Source: Jonesiaceae bacterium BS-20 (GTDB lineage Bacteria; Actinomycetota; Actinomycetes; Actinomycetales; Cellulomonadaceae). From it: a DNA stretch of 64,000 nucleotides. How positions within the stretch are numbered: position 1 is the stretch's first letter; each line of letters opens with the position of its first letter. Position numbers and translations under genes: made by a program. Under the pieces are notes generated by a model. The model did no database searches and was not told the origin of the DNA. It was given only the letters and a program-made list of their open reading frames with translations. Shown piece by piece: positions 25,045 to 32,480 of this stretch. The stretch covers positions 868,001-932,000 of the forward strand of contig CP146203.1 in NCBI GenBank assembly GCA_039995105.1, given 5' to 3'.

Positions 25045-25970
25045 TTCTCATCCGAGCCGCGCAGCACGCGCAGCTGGAACATGTTGATCAGGATCAGGGC
25101 GAGCAGGGTCAGGACGGAAAGCGCAGCGGCCAGGCCAAGGTCACGCTTGGACTCAAAGGCCAGGTTGTAGATCAACTGCACAATGGTCATGGTTGAGCCG
25201 TCTGGGCCACCCTTTGTCAGAATGTAGAACTGGTCGAACGCAAGGAGCGAACCGGTGACACACATGATGGTGCTCAGAGCAAGGGAAGGGCGAAGCAACG
25301 GAATGGTGATCTTGCCAAAGACTTGCAGGCGGCTGGCGCCGTCCATGCGGGCAGCCTCGTAGACATCGCCCGGGATCCCTTGCAGTCCAACCAGCAAAAG
25401 CAGCATGTAGAAACCTGCAAAGCGCCAGACAATCAGGAACACGGTTGCCCATAGTGCGCCGTCGGGTGTGCCGAGGACAGAAACGCGTCCCTCGGTGAGC
25501 CCGATTTTTTCGAAGAAGGCACTGATGGGTCCGACCTGGGGTGAATACAGGGCGTAGAACAGCAGCGACGCCGAGGCAAGGCCAAGGGCTGAGGGGATCA
25601 GGAATGTGGTTCGCAGCAAGCCCTTCCAGCGGGTGCTTTCCTGGACCAACAGGGCTAATCCAAGGCCCAAGGCAATGAGCAAGATGGTTGCAATCGCCGT
25701 GTACTTGAGCGTGAATAGGACTGCGTCCCAGAACATGCGGTGGTCGAGTACGTCGACGTAGTTTTTTGGGAAGTTGGTGCCCTTGTTGCCGCCAAGTAGC
25801 GACCAATCGGACGCTGACATAATCAGAACAACAATGATTGGGACAACAAAGAGGCCCGTGACAAACAGCGCAGTTGGTGTGGCGTAGAGCAGACCTTGCC
25901 AGGAGCGCTTCTTGCTGCCCGGCCTTTTCTTCAGCCCTGCGGGGGCAGGGCTCAGTGTTGATGAGGACAT
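25041..25970 (-). CDS. Carbohydrate ABC transporter permease (MalF type, CUT1)
   Basis: 309 residues from ATG 25970, which has AAGGAG seven bases upstream; a longer frame to 26042 would lie in the intergenic hairpin and is rejected. Six membrane segments; EAA loop DVYEAARMDGASRLQVFGKITIPLL. It pairs with the MalG-type permease, with which it overlaps by four bases. The N-terminus is basic (KKRPGSKKR) and cytosolic. Confidence 0.93.
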   Translation of the reverse strand: MSSSTLSPAPAGLKKRPGSKKRSWQGLLYATPTALFVTGLFVVPIIVVLIMSASDWSLLGGNKGTNFPKNYVDVLDHRMFWDAVLFTLKYTAIATILLIALGLGLALLVQESTRWKGLLRTTFLIPSALGLASASLLFYALYSPQVGPISAFFEKIGLTEGRVSVLGTPDGALWATVFLIVWRFAGFYMLLLLVGLQGIPGDVYEAARMDGASRLQVFGKITIPLLRPSLALSTIMCVTGSLLAFDQFYILTKGGPDGSTMTIVQLIYNLAFESKRDLGLAAALSVLTLLALILINMFQLRVLRGSDEK

Positions 25971-26007
25971 TGGGGTCTCCTTGAGAAGTCGAAGAAGGGG
26001 GCAGACT

Positions 26008-26092
26008 GAGTGCGCCAAACCGTCGGGCTCAACTAAACGCATCAGCGGCGCTTAGTTCTACGTAGCCCAAACAACGAGGGTTTGGCGCACTC
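26008..26092 (-). promoter_or_regulatory. Inverted repeat between binding-protein and permease genes
   Basis: Perfect 14-base arms GAGTGCGCCAAACC (26008-26021) and GGTTTGGCGCACTC (26079-26092) enclose a 57-base loop. It begins 12 bases after the binding-protein stop. Such stem-loops between the binding protein and permeases of ABC operons stabilise or attenuate the mRNA so that binding protein is made in excess. That role is inferred. Confidence 0.6.
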
Positions 26093-26103
26093 GGTGGTTC
26101 GTA

Positions 26104-27420
26104 CTACTGGGAGAGGATCTCAGTGATTGCGTCGTTGTCTGCGTCGACGGTTGCGCCGTCACCAAACGTAGCGTTGCGGAATAGGGTGATCCAAGGGCTT
26201 CCCGCTGCGTTAAATGCCTCGGAGAAGTTGACTGACACCGGGGTACGGCCGCTCTCAACAACCTTGTTGATTGCTAGTGTGCGTGGGTCCTTGGCGGAGT
26301 ATTCGTTGTCTAGCAGGGAAACCCGTGAGACTACGTCGCCCGCTTGGGCTACCACGTTAAGCTGAGTTTCCTCAGATAGCATCCAGGACAGGAAGTGCCA
26401 GGCCTGCTCGACGTTCTTTGAGTCTTTGGAGATTCCCATGGCGTCGCCGCCAAGGAAGGTTGACTCGCCCCCGTCAATGCCTGGGATTGGGCCAACGCCA
26501 ACGTCGATTCCGGCCTCAATTACGGTGCTGAGCATGGTGTTTGGGTAGGACATGACACCAACCTTGCCCTCTTGGAATGGTGCGGTCCAGGTGGCTCCGG
26601 TTTCTTCCTTGGAACCCACACCAACCGCGCCGCCTTCATTAAGTTCGCGGTAGATGGTGTAGAGCTCTTTGGCGGAGTCGCCGGCTAGAAGTGCCTCGGT
26701 GCCATCGGCACTAAGAACTTCATCTCCCGATGCCCAAATGGTTGGGAACCAGGTAAACAGCAGGCAGCCACCACAGTTTCCACCGTAGTACGTTCCGGCA
26801 ACGCCGTCCTTTTTGAGGTCACCAATTGCTTGTGCGTGCTCTTGAAATTCCTTCATGGTCTTAGGGCCTTGCTCCGGGTCCAGTCCTGCTTCACGGTAGA
26901 GGTCCTTGTTCCAGAACATGACCGAGACGTCGGTAACAAATGGGACAGTGTGCTTGGCGCCGTCCGTGGTGGTGCCAGCGTCAAGGTGGCCGCGGGCGAT
27001 GTCAGAGACAAAGTCGAGGCCATCAATCTGTCCGGTGATGTCGGTGAACAGGCCGTTATCTACCCAGTTGGGGAGGCGAACCACGTCACCTGCGAGCAGG
27101 TCTGGTAGATCGCCGTTGGTTGCAGCGCCACCAACTTTTCCTTCCATGTCATCGTTTGGAATGATCTCAAGTTTGACCTGGTTCTTGTTTTCCTTGTTAT
27201 AGGCCTCAACAAGCGTTTTGGCCTGGCGCTCGAGTGGGGCGCGAGTCCACATGGTCAACTCGGTGCCGTCATCGATTCCGGTTGCGGAGATTTCGGTGCC
27301 TGGCTGGTTGCCGTTGTCCGAGCTTTTGTCATCGCTGCTGGAACAAGCAACTAGGCCCGCTGACATGAGTACGGCGGCTGATACCGCCGCGACTGAACGC
27401 AATGCGCGAGAAGTTTTCAC
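26104..27420 (-). CDS. Extracellular sugar-binding lipoprotein (CUT1 ABC importer)
   Basis: 438 residues from GTG 27420 with AAAGGAAA upstream. A lipoprotein signal ends in LVAC, so Cys26 would be lipidated; a Ser/Asp-rich tether follows. The mature part is a family 1 solute-binding protein (LTMWTRAPLERQAKTLVEAYNKEN start, VMFWNKDLYREAGLDP, MGISKDSKNVEQAWHFLSWM). It delivers a sugar ligand to the two permeases downstream. Given GH127 in the operon and the GH30/GH43 pair 10 kb away, the ligand is probably an arabinose- or galactose-containing oligosaccharide; this is inference. Confidence 0.93.
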   Translation of the reverse strand: MKTSRALRSVAAVSAAVLMSAGLVACSSSDDKSSDNGNQPGTEISATGIDDGTELTMWTRAPLERQAKTLVEAYNKENKNQVKLEIIPNDDMEGKVGGAATNGDLPDLLAGDVVRLPNWVDNGLFTDITGQIDGLDFVSDIARGHLDAGTTTDGAKHTVPFVTDVSVMFWNKDLYREAGLDPEQGPKTMKEFQEHAQAIGDLKKDGVAGTYYGGNCGGCLLFTWFPTIWASGDEVLSADGTEALLAGDSAKELYTIYRELNEGGAVGVGSKEETGATWTAPFQEGKVGVMSYPNTMLSTVIEAGIDVGVGPIPGIDGGESTFLGGDAMGISKDSKNVEQAWHFLSWMLSEETQLNVVAQAGDVVSRVSLLDNEYSAKDPRTLAINKVVESGRTPVSVNFSEAFNAAGSPWITLFRNATFGDGATVDADNDAITEILSQ

Positions 27421-27549
27421 TAGTGGTTTCCTTTTTCTCTTCGTTGAGGGTGCATCATTGCCCGCTCAAGCAACTACGCCGAGCCGGTAATGATGCTGGC
27501 TCTCGGGACGTTCTAAACGTCGCATGAGTGCCGCAAACATGAAAATGTA

Positions 27550-27578
27550 TTTCGGTGTTTCAGAAAACGAAAGTTTCG
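27550..27578. promoter_or_regulatory. Probable LacI-family operator in the divergent region
   Basis: Half-sites TTTCG (27550-27554), CGAAA (27568-27572) and TTTCG (27574-27578); the last two form the 11-base palindrome CGAAAGTTTCG. On the minus strand TTTCGT and TACATT with 17 bases between them could be the promoter of the binding-protein operon, so the operator would overlap it. A further CGAAA at 27670-27674 lies nearer the regulator. Confidence 0.5.
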
Positions 27579-27760
27579 TAGTTGCATCAAATAACACCGG
27601 GTGAGCGATGTCAAGTGAGGATCAAGATCGACACTAAGTTCAACTGTAAAACGAATTATTGAAACTTACCGAAAAGGTTTTCTGATGGTACTCTACATGA
27701 ACGTTGGGGTTACGGCTAGCCCCCAAAACTTTCAAGCGGTATTGGGTCGGGGGAGAACAA

Positions 27761-28792
27761 GTGGCAAGTAATAGATCAGCGCAGATCGGACGCCCGGTGA
27801 CGTTGAGCGACGTAGCAAAACTGGCGGGGGTCTCCATTTCAACCGCCTCCAAGGCCATGAATAACCGCGAACAGGTGCGCGCCCAGACCCGTGAAAAAGT
27901 CTTAGCTGCGGCCGAACAACTCGCATTTGTGCCCAACCCGTTGGCTCGGGGCCTGCTTGAGGGCCGGACAGGCACCGTGGGGTTGCTGACAAACGACCTT
28001 GAAGGCCGGTTTTCCATCCCCATCTTGATGGGGGCAGAGGACGCCTTTGGGGCGGGGCAGGTTTCAGTGTTTTTGTGTGATGCCCGTGGTGACGCAATCC
28101 GTGAGCAACACCACCTGCGTGCGCTGTTATCGCGCCGCGTCGACGGCTTAATCGTGGTGGGGGACCGACCCGATCCGCGTCAGTCCCTGGGACAGCATCT
28201 AGGGGTTCCAGTGGTGTATGTCTACGCGCCATCCCAAGATCCGCGGGACCTATCACTGGTTGCGGATGGTGCTGGGGGAGGCCAACTTGCGACCGAGCAC
28301 CTCATCGCCTTAGGACGCACCAAGATTGCGCACATCACCGGTGACCCAACGTACGGGGCCACGGCAGACCGAATCGCAGGCATGACCGCCGCTCTTGACC
28401 AAGCGGGCCTAGAGCTGGTTGGAGGAAAAGCGCTGTTCGGTGACTGGACCGAGGGTTGGGGCAGGGGCGCCACGCGCATGTTGTTGGGGCGCCACCCTGA
28501 CGTTGACGGGATCTTCTGTGGTTCGGACCAGATCGCGAGGGGAGTTCTCGATGCCCTACGTGAGTTGGGACGCGAGGTTCCGTTCGATGTCGCGGTCGTT
28601 GGGCACGACAATTGGGATGTTTTTGCAACCAATGCCCGCCCCCAGTTGACCAGCATTGACATGAACCTAGAGTTATTGGGCCGGCGGGCAGCAGAACATC
28701 TTGTTGCTGCTATTGGCGGCCGTGAAACGTCGGGGCTGCACCGGTTTGCTAGCCGTCTGGTCCCGCGTGGTTCGACCACACCACTGGGTTAG
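27761..28792 (+). CDS. LacI-family transcriptional regulator
   Basis: 343 residues from GTG 27761, chosen because GGGGGAG lies six bases upstream; the longer frame to 27704 has no site. The helix-turn-helix is VTLSDVAKLAGVSISTASKAMN (about residues 12-33), followed by the hinge helix NPLARGLLEG and a periplasmic-binding-like sensor domain (GTVGLLTNDLEGRFSIPILMGAEDA onward). The SKAMN end replaces the usual SRVLN. It is divergent from the arabinofuranosidase/ABC operon and most likely represses it in the absence of the imported sugar. Confidence 0.92.
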   Translation: MASNRSAQIGRPVTLSDVAKLAGVSISTASKAMNNREQVRAQTREKVLAAAEQLAFVPNPLARGLLEGRTGTVGLLTNDLEGRFSIPILMGAEDAFGAGQVSVFLCDARGDAIREQHHLRALLSRRVDGLIVVGDRPDPRQSLGQHLGVPVVYVYAPSQDPRDLSLVADGAGGGQLATEHLIALGRTKIAHITGDPTYGATADRIAGMTAALDQAGLELVGGKALFGDWTEGWGRGATRMLLGRHPDVDGIFCGSDQIARGVLDALRELGREVPFDVAVVGHDNWDVFATNARPQLTSIDMNLELLGRRAAEHLVAAIGGRETSGLHRFASRLVPRGSTTPLG

Positions 28793-28811
28793 GGCCAAAG
28801 ACTTCCAAACC

Positions 28812-29444
28812 TTAGCGTGTTAACGGAACGTCGGCGATCGGTTCAAAACCGGGAATGATGACGGTCACTTTCGTGGTGTCTGCAGCAAGCGGCGCAAACG
28901 TGGCGTCCAACGTGATGCCCTCGGCATCTATGGTTTTTGGACCGTCTTAGCAGACGCAGAATGAGAAAGAGGATGCTGGCTCGCCCGGCCGGGCCCCCAA
29001 GAGCGGCAAGAACTTGGTGCCGGAGGCCTCAATCTCAAGGGCTACGTCGCGGATATCGGCAGCCAGCGGGGTGAACTAGTTAAAGGTGCTGAGGTTGACG
29101 GCCGGTTCTCCCGGACCGTCCGAGAACAACTGAAATCGTAGTTGGCTACTCGTTGGGCCTGCCGTAACCGACTCGATGCTAAGCGTTACTGGGATCAGGC
29201 CTGTTCCAGTTCCCATAATCTCTCCCTGCGCGGTTGCCAGGGAAATCGGCTTGGCGAACGAGTCAAAGGTCTGCTCCGTTACATCTGGTGCGCTCAGTGC
29301 CGTAGGGGAGGGTGTGCTTGAGGGCTCAGGTGATGTTGATTGGGGCCCCAAATTGGTTGTGGACGTGGGAATGGCGGTCTCACTGCACCCCACAAAAAGC
29401 AGCCCCAGGACCAGGGCACCCAGCACTTGACTGGCGCGGCTCAT
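28812..29444 (-). pseudogene. Lipoprotein gene broken by two in-frame stop codons
   Basis: Translation from ATG 29444 gives a 122-residue lipoprotein (lipobox LFVGC, then a Ser/Thr/Pro-rich tether) that stops at TAG 29076-29078. The same frame continues coherently through FTPLAADIRDVALEIEASG, meets a second stop TAA at 28947-28949, and continues through DGPKTIDAEGITLDATFAP and TTKVTVIIPGFEPIADV to TAA 28812-28814, 211 codons in all. There is no frameshift. The sequence around both stops is protein-like, so the ancestral protein was about 208 residues and has decayed by two nonsense changes. It overlaps the OmpA-domain gene by four bases, so it was its operon partner. Function unknown. Confidence 0.75.
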
Positions 29445-30532
29445 GATTCCTTGCCCTGGTGCGTGGTGGTTACTCGGTGGTTCTTAACTTTGCCGGTATC
29501 GGTTGCGTTACTTGCAACCGGTTCCTTATCTGCCACACCTGAGGTCGAGATGTTAGCGCTCGGTCCAAGTGCGTCAGTAAGCACCTTGCCCACGGCGGCC
29601 GCACGGTCCTTGGACAGCTGCTCGTTGCCAAGGGTTGGGTCTGGGACGGAATCAGTATGACCAACAATTGTGACCTCGCCGGTTCCCTGTGCCCTAAGCA
29701 GCGCACCTAGCTGGCTAATACGTTCTTGGGCGTCGGGATTGAGCTCAGCTGAACCCGGTACAAAGAAGAAGTCAGCATTGAGGGAGACCTCAACCTCGTG
29801 TGCAAAATGTTCAGTCTCGGTGGCTCCCGATACCTCTTGAGAACGTGACGCAAGATCAAAGGTCGCCGCGGTTGGGTTGGCCAAAGCAATCACGTCGGCG
29901 CTTGGGAAAGCGGGCCAACCCTGGCCAAGCATCGTGAACTCTTGCGCTACTTGCGGCCCAAGGGGCGCATCGGTGACCGGGATGGCGGTTGCGGTAGACC
30001 CGAACGCGAACTGCAAATCAACGACACTGACGTCTTTGGGTAAAGCAGGAAAAACCGCGTAGAGCACGGAAAGTGCGTTGGCTGGAACAGTCAAGTACCG
30101 GGCATCCGTCACCAAGCCACGCTCGGTAGCTAGGAGACGGTACGCGGTCAGATTTGCAGAATCCACCAGGGCAACGTGAGCGGCGTGGTTGGGCTTGTAG
30201 GGCATGGTGCTTGGATTCAAATATCCAGATCGAAACTCCGTTGCCCCCTGATCGCTCGGGACCCCGACCGAATAGTAGACGCCGGTGCCATTTTCTAGGC
30301 GCTGGACACTGTGGACGGCGCCAATGATGGGAACGCCGGAGGCCTTACCAAAATAATCGTAGGAGAATGTGCCCAACATGGGGATCTCGCCTGGGGCGCC
30401 GTCGATAGGGTTGCCTTCGTTGTCAACGCCGGTGGCAGCAGCAGTGCCCACACAACCGAATACTAGGCATAGTGTCAAGCTGAGGGTGCCAACTCGGGCC
30501 AACTGTAATCGCGGAATCAGCCGCAGAGTCAT
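29441..30532 (-). CDS. Secreted OmpA-family domain protein
   Basis: About 363 residues. A signal peptide lies at about residues 10-35 (SLTLCLVFGCVGTAAATG). The middle has no recognised family. The C-terminal ~115 residues form an OmpA peptidoglycan-binding domain: ADFFFVPGSAELNPDAQERISQL, VTIVGHTDSVPDPTLGNEQLSKDRAAAV and a shortened NHRV end where N-x-x-R-R-V is usual. It probably docks to the cell wall. ATG 30532 is preferred to TTG 30541, though neither has a strong ribosome-binding site. Its downstream partner is the broken lipoprotein gene. Confidence 0.82.
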   Translation of the reverse strand: MTLRLIPRLQLARVGTLSLTLCLVFGCVGTAAATGVDNEGNPIDGAPGEIPMLGTFSYDYFGKASGVPIIGAVHSVQRLENGTGVYYSVGVPSDQGATEFRSGYLNPSTMPYKPNHAAHVALVDSANLTAYRLLATERGLVTDARYLTVPANALSVLYAVFPALPKDVSVVDLQFAFGSTATAIPVTDAPLGPQVAQEFTMLGQGWPAFPSADVIALANPTAATFDLASRSQEVSGATETEHFAHEVEVSLNADFFFVPGSAELNPDAQERISQLGALLRAQGTGEVTIVGHTDSVPDPTLGNEQLSKDRAAAVGKVLTDALGPSANISTSGVADKEPVASNATDTGKVKNHRVTTTHQGKES

Positions 30533-30754
30533 AGGGGCCAATCACGGGAGCGGGGGAAGTATCCAATGAATATTTGGGCACCAACCGCCTTAATCCTTGG
30601 TCCAGCAGAAACTCGCAAGGGAAGCGGTGCCCAGCCGTTTAAAGGTAAAGCACTCGCACGAGTGGTCGCGCAGCCCCTGTTTGCTAACGCTCCCCGGCAG
30701 CAGACGGCAGGTTGACCTATGCAAACAGTAGGGAAGGGGTGGGAGAATAGCACT

Positions 30755-31222
30755 ATGACCATTCGTTTGCACCCGTTACAGCAAAATGACTTCTCAACCT
30801 GGTTTGAAAGTGCCGTTGCTGAATACGCCCGGGACCTGTTGGCGACCAGGCTAGCCGTCGAGCCTGCGCGAGAGCAAGCCAGAACCAAACTGACGGGATA
30901 CTTCCCCCAAGGTGAGCCGTTAGCTGGGCATGTCGTTTTCAATATTGTTGACGGTACCGAAAACCAAGTTGGGTATCTTTGGATTGGTCCGGACACCTCG
31001 GATGATCCGGGTGCCTGGTGGGTCTGGGATATATTTGTGGCCCCGGCTGAACGAGGCTTAGGTTATGGCCGCGCGGCAATGATCCTGGGTGAGAAGTATG
31101 CGCGCTCACAGGGGGCAGCTACGCTGGGGCTCAACGTATTTGGCGCAAATAGGTCTGCTCAAGCCCTGTATCTCTCGTTGGGTTTTGAAATAACGAATAT
31201 TCAAATGCGTAAGGAACTCTAA
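30755..31222 (+). CDS. GNAT family N-acetyltransferase
   Basis: 155 residues from ATG 30755 (GGGAG upstream). WWVWDIFVAPAERGLGYGRAAMILGEKYARSQG carries the acetyl-CoA loop (RGLGYGRA), and LGLNVFGANRSAQALYLSLGFE is the conserved C-terminal block. It transfers an acetyl group from acetyl-CoA to an unknown amine. An upstream ATG at 30719 would add 12 unrelated residues. Confidence 0.88.
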   Translation: MTIRLHPLQQNDFSTWFESAVAEYARDLLATRLAVEPAREQARTKLTGYFPQGEPLAGHVVFNIVDGTENQVGYLWIGPDTSDDPGAWWVWDIFVAPAERGLGYGRAAMILGEKYARSQGAATLGLNVFGANRSAQALYLSLGFEITNIQMRKEL

Positions 31223-31311
31223 CTTTGATGGACCATGCGCGGCTGTTCGGTGTGAAGCAAGCATCCCCGTGCGTGGCAGTTTTTACTTACCTTTTTGGAT
31301 AGGGTGGTGAC

Positions 31312-31677
31312 ATGACTGATTCTTTGCCTAAGTGCCCTAAATGTTCGAGCGAGTACACCTACGAACTAGGTGAATTGCTTGTTTGCCCCGAGTGCGCCCA
31401 CGAGTGGTCCCGCCATGAAGGCGGCGAATCAAACGACGCCGAAGTCGCTCAAGAAGAGCAGGTTATCAAGGACGCCGTTGGTAACGCCCTTGCTGACGGA
31501 GACAACGTAGTCCTGGTCAAAGATCTCAAGGTCAAGGGCGCAAAGAACGCGATCAAGAAGGGGACCAAAGTAACGGGGATCCGCTTGATCGACCCAATCA
31601 ATGGGCACGACATCGATGCCAAGGTGGATGGATTCGGGGACATGCTGCTCAAATCTTCAGTTGTCCGTAAGGCCTAA
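31312..31677 (+). CDS. yjdM: PhnA/YjdM family zinc-ribbon protein
   Basis: 121 residues. The N-terminal zinc ribbon [25 protein letters not shown] has four cysteines as two CxxC pairs, and the C-terminal domain has [28 protein letters not shown]. This is the PhnA/YjdM family. It was named for a supposed role in alkylphosphonate use, but it lies outside true phosphonate operons here, and function is not established. Confidence 0.93.
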   Translation: MTDSLPKCPKCSSEYTYELGELLVCPECAHEWSRHEGGESNDAEVAQEEQVIKDAVGNALADGDNVVLVKDLKVKGAKNAIKKGTKVTGIRLIDPINGHDIDAKVDGFGDMLLKSSVVRKA

Positions 31678-31729
31678 GAACTGCAACCGTTCCTCTGGAA
31701 CCAAAACTCTCAATTGAAAGGGGCTCACT

Positions 31730-31849
31730 ATGTGCGCTCGCATTACCTGTCACGTGTGCGGAAAACCAACCTGGGATGGTTGCGGCGAACACATTGAAGA
31801 AGCGCTCGTTGGAGTGGCGCAGGCAGATCGTTGCTCCTGCCCGCGGTAA
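31730..31849 (+). CDS. Small Cys-rich conserved protein (39 residues)
   Basis: MCARITCHVCGKPTWDGCGE then a His and a C-terminal DRCSCPR: six cysteines and one histidine in 39 residues, which suggests a small zinc-binding knuckle. GAAAGGGG stands about 9 bases before ATG 31730, and a clear terminator follows. Short proteins of this MCxxxTCxxCGKxTWxGCG type occur in several bacterial phyla, usually annotated as hypothetical. It follows the PhnA-like gene by 52 bases and is probably co-transcribed with it. Confidence 0.75.
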   Translation: MCARITCHVCGKPTWDGCGEHIEEALVGVAQADRCSCPR

Positions 31850-31865
31850 CTAAAGTATGCAGATA

Positions 31866-31904
31866 AAAAGGTGCGGCCCCTGAAAATGGCGCCGCACCTT
31901 TTTT
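31866..31904 (+). terminator. Rho-independent terminator
   Basis: Arms AAAAGGTGCGGC and GCCGCACCTTTT, followed by further T. Ends the PhnA-like/small-protein unit. Confidence 0.92.
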
Positions 31905-31970
31905 CGATGGGTATTGATACTGCGGTGAGTTTCGCTGCCGTAAAGGATTTTGCTATTGATTAGGCCATTG

Positions 31971-32420
31971 TTACTGCATGATCTGAATGCCGGTTGCGCT
32001 GGCAGCTTCCTCGAGTGAGCCTAAATTGGTCAGGTTGGTAAAGCCGGCCTGCTCTAGTTGGGAAATTGCTTGGCCCGCCCGGTTTCCTGAGCGGCAGTAG
32101 ATGAGGTATTCCGCTTCCGGGTCTAGCGTAGGTATAGCGGCTGCAAAATCTCCGTTGTTGAAATCGAGCAGCTGTGCGCCCTTAAGGTAGCCCGCTGAGA
32201 ACTCTTCCTCTGTGCGCACATCGAGAATGATAGTACTTTCACTGATTTCGACACTCGGGCCAGATTCCTGGTCCGCTGACGTTTCAGTAGTCGCCGCCGG
32301 GGCACTGTTGCCAGACGGCGAGGAGTTGCACGCCGTGAGGCCGATAAGGAGCGCGCACGCTGCCAACATTGAGGTAGCTCGGGCTCGGGTAGTTGGAGCC
32401 TGATGAGATGGAAGACGCAT
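31971..32420 (-). CDS. Rhodanese-domain lipoprotein
   Basis: 149 residues from ATG 32420 (AAAGG upstream). A lipobox LTAC makes Cys31 the lipidation site. The rhodanese domain starts at ILDVRTEEEFSAGYLKGA and has the active-site loop YCRSGNRAG with Cys109. It would transfer sulfane sulfur at the outer face of the membrane. It stands alone, with no persulfide dioxygenase or sulfur-carrier genes in the window. A perfect 16-base palindrome resembling a CsoR/CstR operator lies 35 bases upstream. Confidence 0.9.
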   Translation of the reverse strand: MRLPSHQAPTTRARATSMLAACALLIGLTACNSSPSGNSAPAATTETSADQESGPSVEISESTIILDVRTEEEFSAGYLKGAQLLDFNNGDFAAAIPTLDPEAEYLIYCRSGNRAGQAISQLEQAGFTNLTNLGSLEEAASATGIQIMQ

Positions 32421-32454
32421 GGACGGACCTTTCGGAGCAAAACAATTGTGCACA

Positions 32455-32470
32455 ATACCCCTAGGGGTAT
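32455..32470. promoter_or_regulatory. CsoR/CstR-like operator palindrome
   Basis: ATACCCCTAGGGGTAT, a perfect palindrome with a G/C tract flanked by AT ends. This is the form of operators bound by CsoR-family repressors (copper-sensing CsoR and persulfide-sensing CstR). Placed just upstream of the rhodanese gene, it fits CstR best. Confidence 0.65.
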
Positions 32471-32480
32471 CTATTTCTGC

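Noticed and set aside
28812-29444. Stop-codon readthrough or reassignment as an explanation for the two in-frame stops
   Set aside because: Both TAG and TAA end other genes in the window normally and no recoding element was seen. Nonsense mutation is simpler.
30566-30715. 49-codon plus-strand frame with GGGGGAAG upstream, between the OmpA-domain and GNAT genes
   Set aside because: It covers the likely promoter of the OmpA-domain gene, and its translation is unstructured with no recognised family. It could be real, but support is too thin.
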